The position numbers and the translations under genes are program-made. Of a DNA stretch of 64,000 nucleotides, positions 29,677 to 38,410 are shown in pieces. Under the pieces are notes generated by a model. It was not told the origin of the DNA. It made no database searches and saw only the letters and a list, made by a program, of their open reading frames with translations. The stretch is from Actinomyces weissii (lineage in GTDB: Bacteria > Actinomycetota > Actinomycetes > Actinomycetales > Actinomycetaceae): NCBI RefSeq assembly GCF_016598775.1, contig NZ_CP066802.1:2232001-2296000 (forward strand). Reading direction: 5' to 3'. Within the stretch, counting starts at the first letter, position 1, and each line of letters starts with the position of its first letter.

Positions 29677-32106
29677 TCACCGGGGACTGACGGAGACGAT
29701 GCGGTGCACCGCCACAGTCAGCTCGGTCTGCCGGGACAGGTCCGCCAGGCGTACCCGGCCCTCCTCCACCGCCAGAACACGCACCCGCCGCTCCTGCGTG
29801 CCCCCGGCCGGGTCCGCCACCACCAGCCGCACCGGGGTGCGGGCAGCCAGGGCCTGGCGCAGCAGCGCCAGGGCGTGCACCGGGTCCGTGGCCGCCCCCG
29901 CCGCGGACCCACCACGCTCCAGCTCAGCCTGCCCAGCCCGCAGCCGCCGCACGAAGGCAACCAGCTCACGCTCGCCCTGCACGCGGTGACGGGCCTCCAG
30001 GAGGCCGCCCGGGCGGCTGGGCGGGGGCGCCGCACGCCGTCGCCCCACCGGGTTTCTGCCAGCCAGCAGCACCTGCCCGGCGGCGTCCTCCAGGACCGGG
30101 GCCAGGCCCTTGGCGCGCAGCACCCGCAGCACCTGGCCAGGTGTGGCCGTGGCCGCAAGCACCCCGGGGGCCACCTCCGTCAGCCCCAGCCCGGCCAGGC
30201 CGGGATCAGCCAACAGGCCCGCCGCGGTGGCCGGGTCCGCCACCCGTAGCACCGCCGCCACCGCCCGCACCCGCACCCCGCCGTGACGGCGCTCCACGTC
30301 CTGCACCAGCACCTCCAGGGCACCAGGCAGCGGTGCGGGACTGAATTCCGCCAGCGCGGCCAGCAGGGAGCGGCCCGTGTGGCCCTGGTCCAGGGCGGCG
30401 CGCACGGAGTCGGGCGTGAAGCGCACCGTCAGGGCCGGGTCGCGGGACTCCACCACCCCCGCCACCTCCAGCAGCGCCGCCAGCTCAGGGACGGGGCGGC
30501 CCGGCACCACCGCCGTCAGGTCCGACTGGACCAGCAGCAGGTCCACCGGGGTAGACAGGTCCGCAGCCAGGGCCTCCTCCAGGGGCGTGAGCACGGCGTC
30601 GGCAGGCTCGTCCGGCCAGGTAGCACGGTGCGGGACGGCGTCGGTCACCTTAGCCACGGCCGCGGCTGAGCCAGACAGACCGCACGCCGCCACCTGTTCC
30701 GGGCTGCTGCCTGCCACCGGCAGCGTCACGGCCGCGAGCGCCAGGCCAGCACGCGAGGGGGCGCCCGCCCCGGTCAGGCCCAGCAGCCGCGCCTCCGCCA
30801 GCACCGCACTCACCGATCCCGGCGGAAAGGGACGGCGGGGCCGGGCGAAGGTCAGGGCCGCCCGCACCCAGGCGGGGTCTACCGCCGCGCCCTGCGGCAG
30901 GGAGGCCAGCAGCCGCAGCAGGCGACGGCGCAGCGCCCCCGCCCAGGCCGCCTCGACGCCGTCGTGCAGGGCCGGGCGCAGGGAGCCTTCATCACCGCGG
31001 GAGCCGACCAGCCAGGGGGTGCGCAGGCTGCCTGCCCAGGCCGCCGCCAGCACCGCCCAGCGCTCCGGCACGCTGGCCTGCGCCCAGTCCCGGGCCGTCG
31101 CGGAGGGCACCCAGCTGCTGCCCTCCTCGTCCAGGCCCAACAGTCCCGCAGCCGCCGCCAGCTCGATCACGGTGGCGGTGGTGGGCTGGTCCGCGCCCAG
31201 GGCCTGGGCGGTGCGGGTCAGGACGCGGGCACCCACGCCGCCGCCGCGCAGGATGGTGCCGCCCTCCTGCCCCCACTCCACGAGCAGCGCCGCCACCAGG
31301 CGCACGGCCTCCTCCGCGTGGCGGGCGGACTCGGCCGCCACCACCTCCGCGGGCAGGCGCAGCAGGGCCTCAGTGTCCGGGGGTACCACCGGGTAGGGGC
31401 GTGGGGGCGCGCCTGCCGCTGGTGCCAGGGCCTCCAGCAGCCCCGTCACGGGGGCGCCGTCGGCCAGCAGAGCCAGGCGCTCCAGCAGGGCCAGGCTGGC
31501 TGCAGCGGCGGTGGTCTCCAGGCCCAGGCGCTGGGAGAGCCGGACGGGACGCTCTGCGCAGAGGGACTGGTCCTGGGGGGCAGCGGCGACTGACGCAGAG
31601 GCCTGGGTGGGGGACTGTACGGCTGCGGCCTGGGACTGCTGAGGGCCGCGGAGGGCAGTGCTCCGGGCCCCTGAGGCCGCCTCGAGGGTCTCAGGGGGTC
31701 GGGCGGGCGACGGGGCCTCCTCCGGCGGACGGGACCGCGCGTCAGGCGACTGCGCCTCGGGAGTCCCGGCGGCTGGTGCAGTCTGCTGGGCGTCGGCCAC
31801 CACCTGCTGGGCGACGGCGAGGGTGGGCCCGTCCAGGCGTGCCAGCACCGCCTCGACGCTGCTGCGGCCCCCGGCGCGGGCCGCCAGCGCCGTGAAGCTG
31901 GAGACCGCCGGGGCGGCCAGGTCGGGGCGCTCACGCAGCAGCACCGCTACCTCGGCGTCAGGCAGGGCAGCCAGGTGCACCGCCAGCCCCGCCGTCGAGA
32001 CCACCCGTGCGGGCGCCTGCCCCGGCAGGGAAGGCGCGCCCCCGGGGGCTGCTGCACCGCCGTCCGCACCAGGTGGGACCACTGCCTCCGGCTCCAGACC
32101 ACTCAC
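29677..32106 (-). CDS. Helicase-associated protein (XPB/Ssl2-like N-terminal and WYL-like C-terminal domains)
   Basis: From the GTG at 32106 the protein has 809 residues. It contains winged-helix-like repeats in the first 500 residues, the Helicase_C_3 domain near 610-700 (VLRVADPATAAGLLADP and LRVLRAKGLAPVLEDAAG), and a WYL-like end (RLVVADPAGGTQERRVRVL, VHRIVSV). In actinobacteria this protein is encoded beside the XPB helicase, here read in the opposite direction from 32923, and presumably works with it in DNA repair. The start is supported by TACCTT six bases upstream; the frame is open for a further 51 codons, but that part looks non-coding. Confidence 0.88.
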   Translation of the reverse strand: MSGLEPEAVVPPGADGGAAAPGGAPSLPGQAPARVVSTAGLAVHLAALPDAEVAVLLRERPDLAAPAVSSFTALAARAGGRSSVEAVLARLDGPTLAVAQQVVADAQQTAPAAGTPEAQSPDARSRPPEEAPSPARPPETLEAASGARSTALRGPQQSQAAAVQSPTQASASVAAAPQDQSLCAERPVRLSQRLGLETTAAAASLALLERLALLADGAPVTGLLEALAPAAGAPPRPYPVVPPDTEALLRLPAEVVAAESARHAEEAVRLVAALLVEWGQEGGTILRGGGVGARVLTRTAQALGADQPTTATVIELAAAAGLLGLDEEGSSWVPSATARDWAQASVPERWAVLAAAWAGSLRTPWLVGSRGDEGSLRPALHDGVEAAWAGALRRRLLRLLASLPQGAAVDPAWVRAALTFARPRRPFPPGSVSAVLAEARLLGLTGAGAPSRAGLALAAVTLPVAGSSPEQVAACGLSGSAAAVAKVTDAVPHRATWPDEPADAVLTPLEEALAADLSTPVDLLLVQSDLTAVVPGRPVPELAALLEVAGVVESRDPALTVRFTPDSVRAALDQGHTGRSLLAALAEFSPAPLPGALEVLVQDVERRHGGVRVRAVAAVLRVADPATAAGLLADPGLAGLGLTEVAPGVLAATATPGQVLRVLRAKGLAPVLEDAAGQVLLAGRNPVGRRRAAPPPSRPGGLLEARHRVQGERELVAFVRRLRAGQAELERGGSAAGAATDPVHALALLRQALAARTPVRLVVADPAGGTQERRVRVLAVEEGRVRLADLSRQTELTVAVHRIVSVSPR

Positions 32107-32112
32107 CGCCCC

Positions 32113-32118
32113 AAGGTA
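32113..32118 (-). promoter_or_regulatory. -10 element of a probable leaderless helicase-associated transcript
   Basis: TACCTT on the minus strand is separated by six bases (GGGGCG) from the GTG at 32106. GGGGCG could also be read as a ribosome binding site, but it directly abuts the start. Confidence 0.45.
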
Positions 32119-32259
32119 CTGCGCCTGTCCAGGGCTGCGCGGGACTGCGACGCTCCGCCACCTGCCTCGGCAGGCAGCCCTGACACACCCCTGACCGCCC
32201 AGCCAGAGGGCACCGTGCTGCGGCCCACCCCCGGAGGCCGACGCGGCCCATCCCAACAC

Positions 32260-32318
32260 ATCTGCAGATATCTACAGACGTATGCAAGAACGGCATACTC
32301 CCACATAGATCTGTAGAT
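32260..32318. promoter_or_regulatory. Three ATCTrYAGAT-type operator-like sites
   Basis: ATCTGCAGAT (32260-32269), ATCTACAGA (32270-32278) and ATCTGTAGAT (32309-32318) lie in an AT-richer stretch just before the ATPase remnant. The first is a full palindrome, and the second and third are inverted copies of each other. A possible -10 (CATACT, 32293-32298) lies between them, so a bound repressor would cover the promoter. Confidence 0.5.
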
Positions 32319-32330
32319 TGGAGGGTGCCT

Positions 32331-32798
32331 ATGGACCCCGTGCTAAACCCCTACGTCCCCGGAGCGGCCCGCCGCCCCGCCGCAGTGGTGTGGGACGACG
32401 CGGCCCTCTCGCACGTCGTGGACCGTTCCGGACGCTACCCGTACTTCATCCAGCAGTTCGGGCAGGAGGCGTGGAACGCCGCAACCGGGAAGCACATCGA
32501 CGTGCAAGCGGCCGAGCTTGGCGTCGTCTCAGGGCTCGGCCAGCTCGACAATGGGTTCTTCCGTGTCCGCTGGGACCGCACGACCCAGGCCGAGAAGCGT
32601 TACCTGCGGGCCATGTGCCCCGAGGGCGAGGACGGCATCGGCAGCGGCGAGGTCGCCAGCCGGCTGCACAAGACCAGCCAGAGCAGAGTCCGCAACTCCC
32701 TCATACGCAAAGGCATCGTGTACGCGCCTGACCACGGCGTCGTCGCCTTCACCGTCCCGGGCATGGCCGGATTCATCTCCCGGCAGCACGGCGAGTAG
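32331..32798 (+). pseudogene. Remnant of an archaeal-type/ORC-like AAA ATPase, internally deleted
   Basis: An intact 155-codon frame with GGAGG six bases before the ATG. The first residues (LNPYVPGAARRPA) resemble the start of a family of AAA+ ATPases. From about residue 20 the sequence matches the C-terminal part of that family: SGRYPYFIQQFGQEAWNAA, FFRVRWDRTTQAEKRYLRAM, and a winged helix ending APDHGVVAFTVPGMAGFI. The roughly 200-residue ATPase core with Walker A and B is absent. It could be a decaying gene or a shortened DNA-binding protein that is still made. The match is from memory of the family and needs a search. Confidence 0.65.
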
Positions 32799-32909
32799 GA
32801 GCCCTGCCCCACACGGGCGACCGCGCGCTGACGAGGCTTCACGAGCTGCAAGGTGAACGCCCGCCCCCACATGGATATCCGCTCCTACCGTCCGCGACGT
32901 CAGGCGGGT

Positions 32910-32915
32910 GATACT
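32910..32915 (+). promoter_or_regulatory. -10 element deciding the XPB start
   Basis: GATACT (preceded by TG) ends seven bases before the ATG at 32923. This favours 32923 over the upstream in-frame GTG at 32908, which would overlap the -10 element. Confidence 0.5.
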
Positions 32916-32922
32916 CGCCCCC

Positions 32923-34611
32923 ATGCCCACCCCGACGACGCCCGGCCTGCCCGACGGCCCCCTGATCGTCCAGTCAGACCGCACCGTGCTGCTGGAGGCC
33001 GCCCACCCGCAGGCTGACGCCGCCCGCCGCGCGCTGGCCCCCTTCGCGGAGCTGGAGCGGGCCCCCGAGCACGTGCACACCTACCGCATCACGCCCCTGG
33101 CCCTGTGGAACGCGCGCGCCGCCGGGCTGGACGCCGAGACCGTGGTGCACACCCTCATCACCTACTCGCGCTTCCCCGTGCCCCACTCCCTGCTCACCGA
33201 GGTCGCCGAGACCATGGGCCGCTACGGGCGGCTCCAGCTGGTCTCCGACCCCGCCCACGGCCTGGTGCTGCACGCCCACGACCAGGCGGTGCTGGAGGAG
33301 GTCCTGCGCTCGCGGCGCACCGCCGGGCTGCTGGGCCGCAGGCTGGGAGAGTCCGACGTGCTCGTGCACCCCTCCGAGCGTGGCCACCTCAAGCAGGTGC
33401 TCATCAAGCTGGGGTGGCCCGCTGAGGACCTGGCGGGCTACGTGGACGGCGAGGCCCACCCCATCTCCCTGCACGAGGACCCCGCTGGCGCCGCCGCCGG
33501 GCAGGCCGGGGCCTTCACGCTGCGCCCCTACCAGCGGGAGGCCGTGGAGGCCTTCTGGGCCGGGGGCAGCGGCGTCGTCGTGCTGCCCTGCGGGGCGGGC
33601 AAGACCCTGGTGGGGGCGGCCACCATGGCCCGCAGCTCCACCACCACCCTGGTGCTGGTGACCAACGCCGTCTCCGCCCGCCAGTGGAAGGACGAGCTGC
33701 TGCGCTTCACCACCCTGAGCGCGGAGGAGATCGGCGAGTACTCGGGCTCGCGCAAGGAGGTCCGGCCCGTCACCATCGCCACCTACCAGGTGCTCACCAC
33801 CCGCCGTAAAGGCGTCCACCCCCACCTGGAGCTGCTGGACGCCCACGACTGGGGGCTGATCGTCTACGACGAGGTGCACCTGCTGCCCGCCCCGGTCTTC
33901 CGCATGACGGCGGAGCTGCAGGCCCGGCGCAGGCTGGGGCTGACCGCCACCCTGGTGCGGGAGGACGGCCGGGAGGAGGAGGTGTTCAGCCTGATCGGCC
34001 CCAAACGCTACGACGCCCCCTGGAAGGAGCTGGAGAACCAGGGCTGGATCGCCCCCGCCAGGTGCACCGAGGTACGCCTGACCCTCAGCGCCGCCGAACG
34101 GATGGCCTACGCGACCGCGGAGGCGGAGGACCGCTACCGGCTGGCCGCCACCAGCCCCGCCAAGAACCAGGTGGTGCGCCAGCTGCTGGCCCGCCACCCC
34201 GGGGAGCCCGCCCTGGTGATCGGCCAGTACGTGGACCAGCTGGCAGAGCTCGCTGAGCAGCTGGGGGCGCCGGTTATCACCGGGGCGACGACGGTGCGTG
34301 AGCGGCAGCGCCTCTACGACGCCTTCCGGGCCGGGGAGGTGGGCACCCTGGTGGTGTCCAAGGTGGCGAACTTCTCCATCGACCTGCCCGGGGCCACGGT
34401 GGCGGTGCAGGTCTCGGGGAGCTTCGGCTCACGCCAGGAGGAGGCCCAGCGGCTCGGGCGGATCGTGCGCCCCAAGGAGGACGGCCGCCAGGCGCACTTC
34501 TACACGGTGGTGGCGCGCGACACCGTGGACCAGGACCTTGCCGCGCACCGGCAGCGCTTCCTGGCCGAGCAGGGCTACTCCTACCAGGTTATCGACGCCG
34601 ACTCCCTGTGA
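32923..34611 (+). CDS. DNA repair helicase XPB
   Basis: A 562-residue SF2 helicase, 3'-5', of the XPB/ERCC3 family kept by actinobacteria, probably acting in nucleotide excision repair. It has an XPB N-terminal domain (GPLIVQSDRTVLLEA near residue 12), Walker A PCGAGKT at 222-228, DEVH at 316-319, TATLVRED near 342 and the motif VI region QRLGRIVRPKEDG near 478-490. The ends of motifs I, II and VI are all canonical, so it should be active. It diverges from its associated protein at 32106, with the ATPase remnant between them. Confidence 0.95.
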   Translation: MPTPTTPGLPDGPLIVQSDRTVLLEAAHPQADAARRALAPFAELERAPEHVHTYRITPLALWNARAAGLDAETVVHTLITYSRFPVPHSLLTEVAETMGRYGRLQLVSDPAHGLVLHAHDQAVLEEVLRSRRTAGLLGRRLGESDVLVHPSERGHLKQVLIKLGWPAEDLAGYVDGEAHPISLHEDPAGAAAGQAGAFTLRPYQREAVEAFWAGGSGVVVLPCGAGKTLVGAATMARSSTTTLVLVTNAVSARQWKDELLRFTTLSAEEIGEYSGSRKEVRPVTIATYQVLTTRRKGVHPHLELLDAHDWGLIVYDEVHLLPAPVFRMTAELQARRRLGLTATLVREDGREEEVFSLIGPKRYDAPWKELENQGWIAPARCTEVRLTLSAAERMAYATAEAEDRYRLAATSPAKNQVVRQLLARHPGEPALVIGQYVDQLAELAEQLGAPVITGATTVRERQRLYDAFRAGEVGTLVVSKVANFSIDLPGATVAVQVSGSFGSRQEEAQRLGRIVRPKEDGRQAHFYTVVARDTVDQDLAAHRQRFLAEQGYSYQVIDADSL

Positions 34612-34819
34612 GGTCTGCCTGCCCCCGCCCCTCCCTCACCAGCGCCCCAGGTGGCAGCCTCGGCGCTGGCCTGCACGGCAGGCGGGGGCAGAGGGCGGGG
34701 CACCGGGACACGGGAGTGGCACAGCCTGCGCGGCAGCAGCCCCCAGCGACCCGCCGTGCGCGCCGCTGGGGGCGAAACAGACACTCGCCACCTTGCCCAC
34801 CCCGCCCTCCCAGGAGACG

Positions 34820-36958
34820 ATGGTCACGATGACGAAGAACCAGCCTCCGCGCACCGCCGTCCCCCGTAAAACGGCCCTGGGACTGGCCTGTGCCACGCTC
34901 GCCACCGCCCCGCTCCTGGTCGCGCCGCCGGCTGCCGCGGCCGCGGCTCCTGCCGGCGCCGCCGTCGCGGTGCAGGGCACCGTGCTGGCTGCCGACAGGA
35001 CCACCTCCACGACGGTCAAGGGCCACGTCACCGACGACGCAGGCATCCTGGACCGGGAGGAGGCCGCGGAGGTCGTGGCCCAGGTCCGCAAGGACGGTGC
35101 CGCCCTGTGGGTGGTCACCATGCGGGACAGCAGCACGACGGCAGACAAGTGGGCGGCACGGGCCTGGGAGGACTCGGGCTTCGGCACCCAGGACCTGCTG
35201 CTGGTCATCAACGTGCCCGACAGCGGCGTCAACACCTTCTCCTTTGACGGCTCCAGGAACAACTCGGTGTGGTCCGCCTCCAAGCGGCAGCAGGCGGCCG
35301 CCGCCATCCAGGAGAAGCTGAGCCAGGGTGAGTACGACGACGCCGTGGCCGCCGTCGCCAAGGCAGGCCGGTCCGCGGGCGGCTCCTCCGACCGCTCCGC
35401 GGACGACTCCTCAGACGAGTCCGCGATTGACGGCGGCGCCCTGGTCGGGGCCGCTGCGGCGCTGGGGGGCGGGGCCGCGGCCGTGGGCGGGGTCATGGCC
35501 TACCGGCGCGCCCGCAAGCGCAAGCAGGCCGCAGGGCCGGGCGTCCCGGCTGACGGTAGCCAGGTCTCCACGGAGCAGCTTCAGAAGCAGGCCGGGGCGG
35601 CGCTGGTCGCTACGGACAACGCCGTGCGCGCCGCGGCGGAGGAGCTGGCCTACGCCCAGGCGCAGTTCGGGCTCTCCGCCACGGACTCCTTCAGCCAGGC
35701 CCTGGAGCGGGCCCAGGAGCACGTGACCGCCTCCTTCGAGCTGCGCAAGCGCCTGGACGACGACGTCCCCGAGACCGAGCAGCAGCAGCGCGCCATGCTC
35801 GGTGAGATCATCCGCCGCTGCGAGTCCGCCCACCAGGAGCTCAAGGCGCAGGAGGGGGAGTTCTCCCGCAGGCGCGGGATCGAGGCCAACCTGCCCACCG
35901 CTCTGGCGGAGACGCGCCAGCGGGCGGAGGAGACGGCGGGGGCTATCGAGCAGTCCCGCAGCGTCCTGGTCACCTTGCAGGCCATCTACCCGACCAGCTC
36001 CCTGGCCTCCGTGGCCTCCGCCCCCGAGCAGGCGGAGCGGCTGCTGGCCGCCGCCCGCACGGCCCTGGCACAGGCCCAGACCTCGGTGGAGTCCGGGCAG
36101 CAGGCCGCGGCGGTGGAGCAGGTGCGGATCGCCCAGGCCTCGATCGGGCAGGCGGGCACCCTGGCCGCGCAGGTGACCTCCACCCGCGAGCGGCTAGAGG
36201 GGGCCGCCCAGGCGCTGGTGCAGGCCATCAGCTCGATCTCCGCCGACCTCACGGACGCCAAGCGACTGGAGCAGCGGGTTCCTGCCGCCGTCCTGGAGCC
36301 CCTGGTCAAGGACGCGGAGCAGGCGGTGGCCGCAGGCAGGCAGGCCAGTGGGAGCGACAGCAACAGTGACCCCCTGGCGGCGCTGGACCGGCTGGCCAAG
36401 GCGGAGTCGGCTCTGGACCAGGCCCTGGCCTCCGCCCGGGAGGCTGAGGAGAACGACCGGCGCGCCGCCACCCAGCTGGCGGGCCGTCTGAGTCGGCTGA
36501 GCAGCCAGGTGGAGGCGGTTACCACCTACATCACTACCAACCGGGGGGCGGTCGGGCCGCAGGCACGTACCGCCTTGTCCGAGGCCTCCCGGCACCTGGC
36601 CACGGCCACGGCCCAGCAGCGCAGCGAGCCGAGCGCCGCCCTGGCGGAGGTCGCCGCCGCTGAGCCGCTGGTGGCGCAGGCCCAGAGCCTGGCTGAGGCG
36701 GACGTGCGCCACAGCTCCTACCAGCAGGGCCCGTGGGGCTCAGGCGGTCACGGGCCCTTCGGGGGCAACGGCGGGCGCGGCGGCGGGATCGACCTGGGTT
36801 CCCTGGTCCTGGGAGGGATCCTGCTGGGGGGTGGGCGCGGCGGCTACGGCGGCTGGGGCTCCTCCGGCGACCGTGACTGGGACTTCGACCTGGGAGACAT
36901 CCTGGGCGGAGGCGGCGACGGCGGCGGCTTCGGTGGTGGTTTCGGCGGACGATTCTGA
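34820..36958 (+). CDS. TPM-domain protein with coiled-coil and Gly-rich tail
   Basis: From this ATG the protein has 712 residues: a signal peptide (about 14-42), a TPM domain (about 60-165; VTDDAGILDREEAAEV, DLLLVINVPDSGVNTFSFDG), a membrane helix (about 205-225) followed by RRARKRKQ, a long Ala/Glu/Gln-rich coiled coil (about 250-620) and a glycine-rich end (GGGDGGGFGGGFGGRF). TPM proteins of the YgcG type sit at the membrane with the TPM domain outside; the function is not established. It precedes the pspA homologue on the same strand, so an envelope role is likely. Only a poorly spaced GGAG precedes the start. Confidence 0.82.
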   Translation: MVTMTKNQPPRTAVPRKTALGLACATLATAPLLVAPPAAAAAAPAGAAVAVQGTVLAADRTTSTTVKGHVTDDAGILDREEAAEVVAQVRKDGAALWVVTMRDSSTTADKWAARAWEDSGFGTQDLLLVINVPDSGVNTFSFDGSRNNSVWSASKRQQAAAAIQEKLSQGEYDDAVAAVAKAGRSAGGSSDRSADDSSDESAIDGGALVGAAAALGGGAAAVGGVMAYRRARKRKQAAGPGVPADGSQVSTEQLQKQAGAALVATDNAVRAAAEELAYAQAQFGLSATDSFSQALERAQEHVTASFELRKRLDDDVPETEQQQRAMLGEIIRRCESAHQELKAQEGEFSRRRGIEANLPTALAETRQRAEETAGAIEQSRSVLVTLQAIYPTSSLASVASAPEQAERLLAAARTALAQAQTSVESGQQAAAVEQVRIAQASIGQAGTLAAQVTSTRERLEGAAQALVQAISSISADLTDAKRLEQRVPAAVLEPLVKDAEQAVAAGRQASGSDSNSDPLAALDRLAKAESALDQALASAREAEENDRRAATQLAGRLSRLSSQVEAVTTYITTNRGAVGPQARTALSEASRHLATATAQQRSEPSAALAEVAAAEPLVAQAQSLAEADVRHSSYQQGPWGSGGHGPFGGNGGRGGGIDLGSLVLGGILLGGGRGGYGGWGSSGDRDWDFDLGDILGGGGDGGGFGGGFGGRF

Positions 36959-37177
36959 CTTCGGTCCCGGCGGCCTGGCAGGCTGGGGCGGCACCTCCCC
37001 TCTTGCCTTAGCTGTTTCTACGCACTAAGCGATTCGGTGGCCTGTTTTGCCACGGCGTCACCAGCAACTCTGACAACATCACGCAAGTACGAGCCCAACC
37101 TCAACCAAGCACTTGGTCGGCTGGAGGCACCCGCCTCCGGGCCCGCCCGAGCGAACCACAGAAGGGAATCCCCAAAA

Positions 37178-37954
37178 ATGGCCGAGAAGCAGTCGATCCT
37201 GGGTCGCATCGCCCAGCTCACGCGCGCCAACATCAACGCTCTCCTCGACCGCGCCGAGGACCCCGAGAAGATGCTGGACCAGCTGGTGCGCGACTACACC
37301 TCCTCCATCGCGGAGGCCAAGGACGCCGTCGCCCAGACCATCGGCAACCTGCGCCTGGCCGAGAAGGACCACGACGCCGACGTCGCCGAGGCCCGGGACT
37401 GGGGCAACAAGGCCCTGGCCGCCTCCAAGAAGGCTGACCAGCTGCGTGCCGCCGGTGACACCGCAGGCGCCGACAAGTGGGACTCCCTGGCCAAGATCGC
37501 CATCACCAAGCAGATCAGCGCCGAGAACGAGGCCAAGGCCGCTGAGCCGATGATCGCCTCCCAGCGCCAGGTGGTGGAGCAGCTCAAGACCGGGCTGAAC
37601 CAGATGGAGTCGCGCCTGATCGAGCTCAAGAGCAAGCGTGACCAGCTGGTGGCCCGCCAGAAGAGCGCCCAGGCACAGGTCAAGGTCCAGGGCGCCATCC
37701 GCTCCATCAACGTCCTTGACCCCACCAGTGAGCTGGCCCGCTACGAGGACCAGGTCCGCCGGGTCGAGGCGCAGGCCGCCGGGCAGATGGAGATCGCCGG
37801 GGCCTCCCTGGAGCAGCAGTTCGCGGAGCTGGAGTCCTCCGGTGACGCCCTGGAGGCGGAGGCCCGCCTGGCCGCGCTGAAGGCTGGCAAGCCGCCGGTG
37901 CAGATCACCGACGGCGGGGCCAGCCCGAGCAGCGACGGTCCCTCCTACTACTGA
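37178..37954 (+). CDS. pspA: PspA/IM30 (ESCRT-III-like) membrane-stress protein
   Basis: A 258-residue, almost fully helical protein. The amphipathic N terminus (KQSILGRIAQLTRANINALLD) and the following DPEKMLDQLVRDYTSSIAEA are typical of PspA/Vipp1 proteins, which assemble on damaged membrane. Heptad-rich coiled coil fills residues 30-235. AAGGGA lies eleven bases before the ATG. A strong terminator follows. The usual actinobacterial partners (ClgR, Rv2743c-type membrane proteins) are not beside it; the TPM-domain gene is. Confidence 0.93.
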   Translation: MAEKQSILGRIAQLTRANINALLDRAEDPEKMLDQLVRDYTSSIAEAKDAVAQTIGNLRLAEKDHDADVAEARDWGNKALAASKKADQLRAAGDTAGADKWDSLAKIAITKQISAENEAKAAEPMIASQRQVVEQLKTGLNQMESRLIELKSKRDQLVARQKSAQAQVKVQGAIRSINVLDPTSELARYEDQVRRVEAQAAGQMEIAGASLEQQFAELESSGDALEAEARLAALKAGKPPVQITDGGASPSSDGPSYY

Positions 37955-38006
37955 GGGCCACTGGCCCGCTGAGGGCGCTGCCGGGCGGTGCGCGCCGCCT
38001 GGCCCA

Positions 38007-38040
38007 GGGCTGCCCCGTGGAAAGCTCCACGGGGCAGCCC
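38007..38040 (+). terminator. Terminator after pspA
   Basis: GGGCTGCCCCGTGGA pairs perfectly over 15 bp with its complement around the loop AAGC, and TGTTTCGT follows. It begins 53 bases past the pspA stop. Confidence 0.9.
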
Positions 38041-38261
38041 TGTTTCGTCGTCCAGATAACTGCCTGAGGAGATGCCGGGTGTCTACCTGACCGCCTGGCT
38101 TGCTGACCAGGTACGGAGCAGCTGCACACCTGGCTGACCAGTTGTCCGGCTGCCTGACTTCCTGGGTGCCCGGCTGCCTGCCGGGGGCCTGACCAGGTAC
38201 CGGACCAGCCACCTGCCAGCCGCCCGGCCTCCTACTTGTCCACAGACTAAGGACGCCCTTA

Positions 38262-38345
38262 CCGGTCTGGTGGTGCGTATGTCCCGGTCTCGCGAGACCG
38301 GGACATACGCACCACCAGACCGGGACGTTTGTACCGCGAGACCGG
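38262..38345. repeat. 22-bp repeat family, locus B, with a perfect 62-bp palindrome
   Basis: 38262-38292 and 38293-38323 are exact inverted copies of 31 bases with no spacer; the centre is GGTCTCGCGAGACC. Each arm is a diverged 22-bp unit (CCGGTCTGGTGG, then TGCGTATGTC) plus the first nine bases of another. A further inverted unit fills 38324-38345. Relative to loci A and C the units here point towards each other. Confidence 0.92.
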
Positions 38346-38398
38346 TGAGGTACCGCATGGCTGCCCGCACGCCGTCCGGCAAGCAGCACCACTACCGA

Positions 38399-38404
38399 TA
38401 CCAT
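38399..38404 (+). promoter_or_regulatory. -10 element of a probable leaderless NYN transcript
   Basis: TACCAT lies six bases (TGGCCC) before the ATG at 38411. It decides this start over the in-frame ATG at 38357. Confidence 0.5.
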
Positions 38405-38410
38405 TGGCCC

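Larger units (their letters stand above)
37955..38410. other. Repeat-rich intergenic region between pspA and the NYN gene
   Basis: These 456 bases hold the pspA terminator (38007-38040), degenerate copies of CTGACCAGGTAC (about 38090 and 38190, with CTGACCAGTTG at about 38135), the 62-bp palindrome with an extra unit (38262-38345) and the NYN promoter. I see no gene. Confidence 0.6.
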
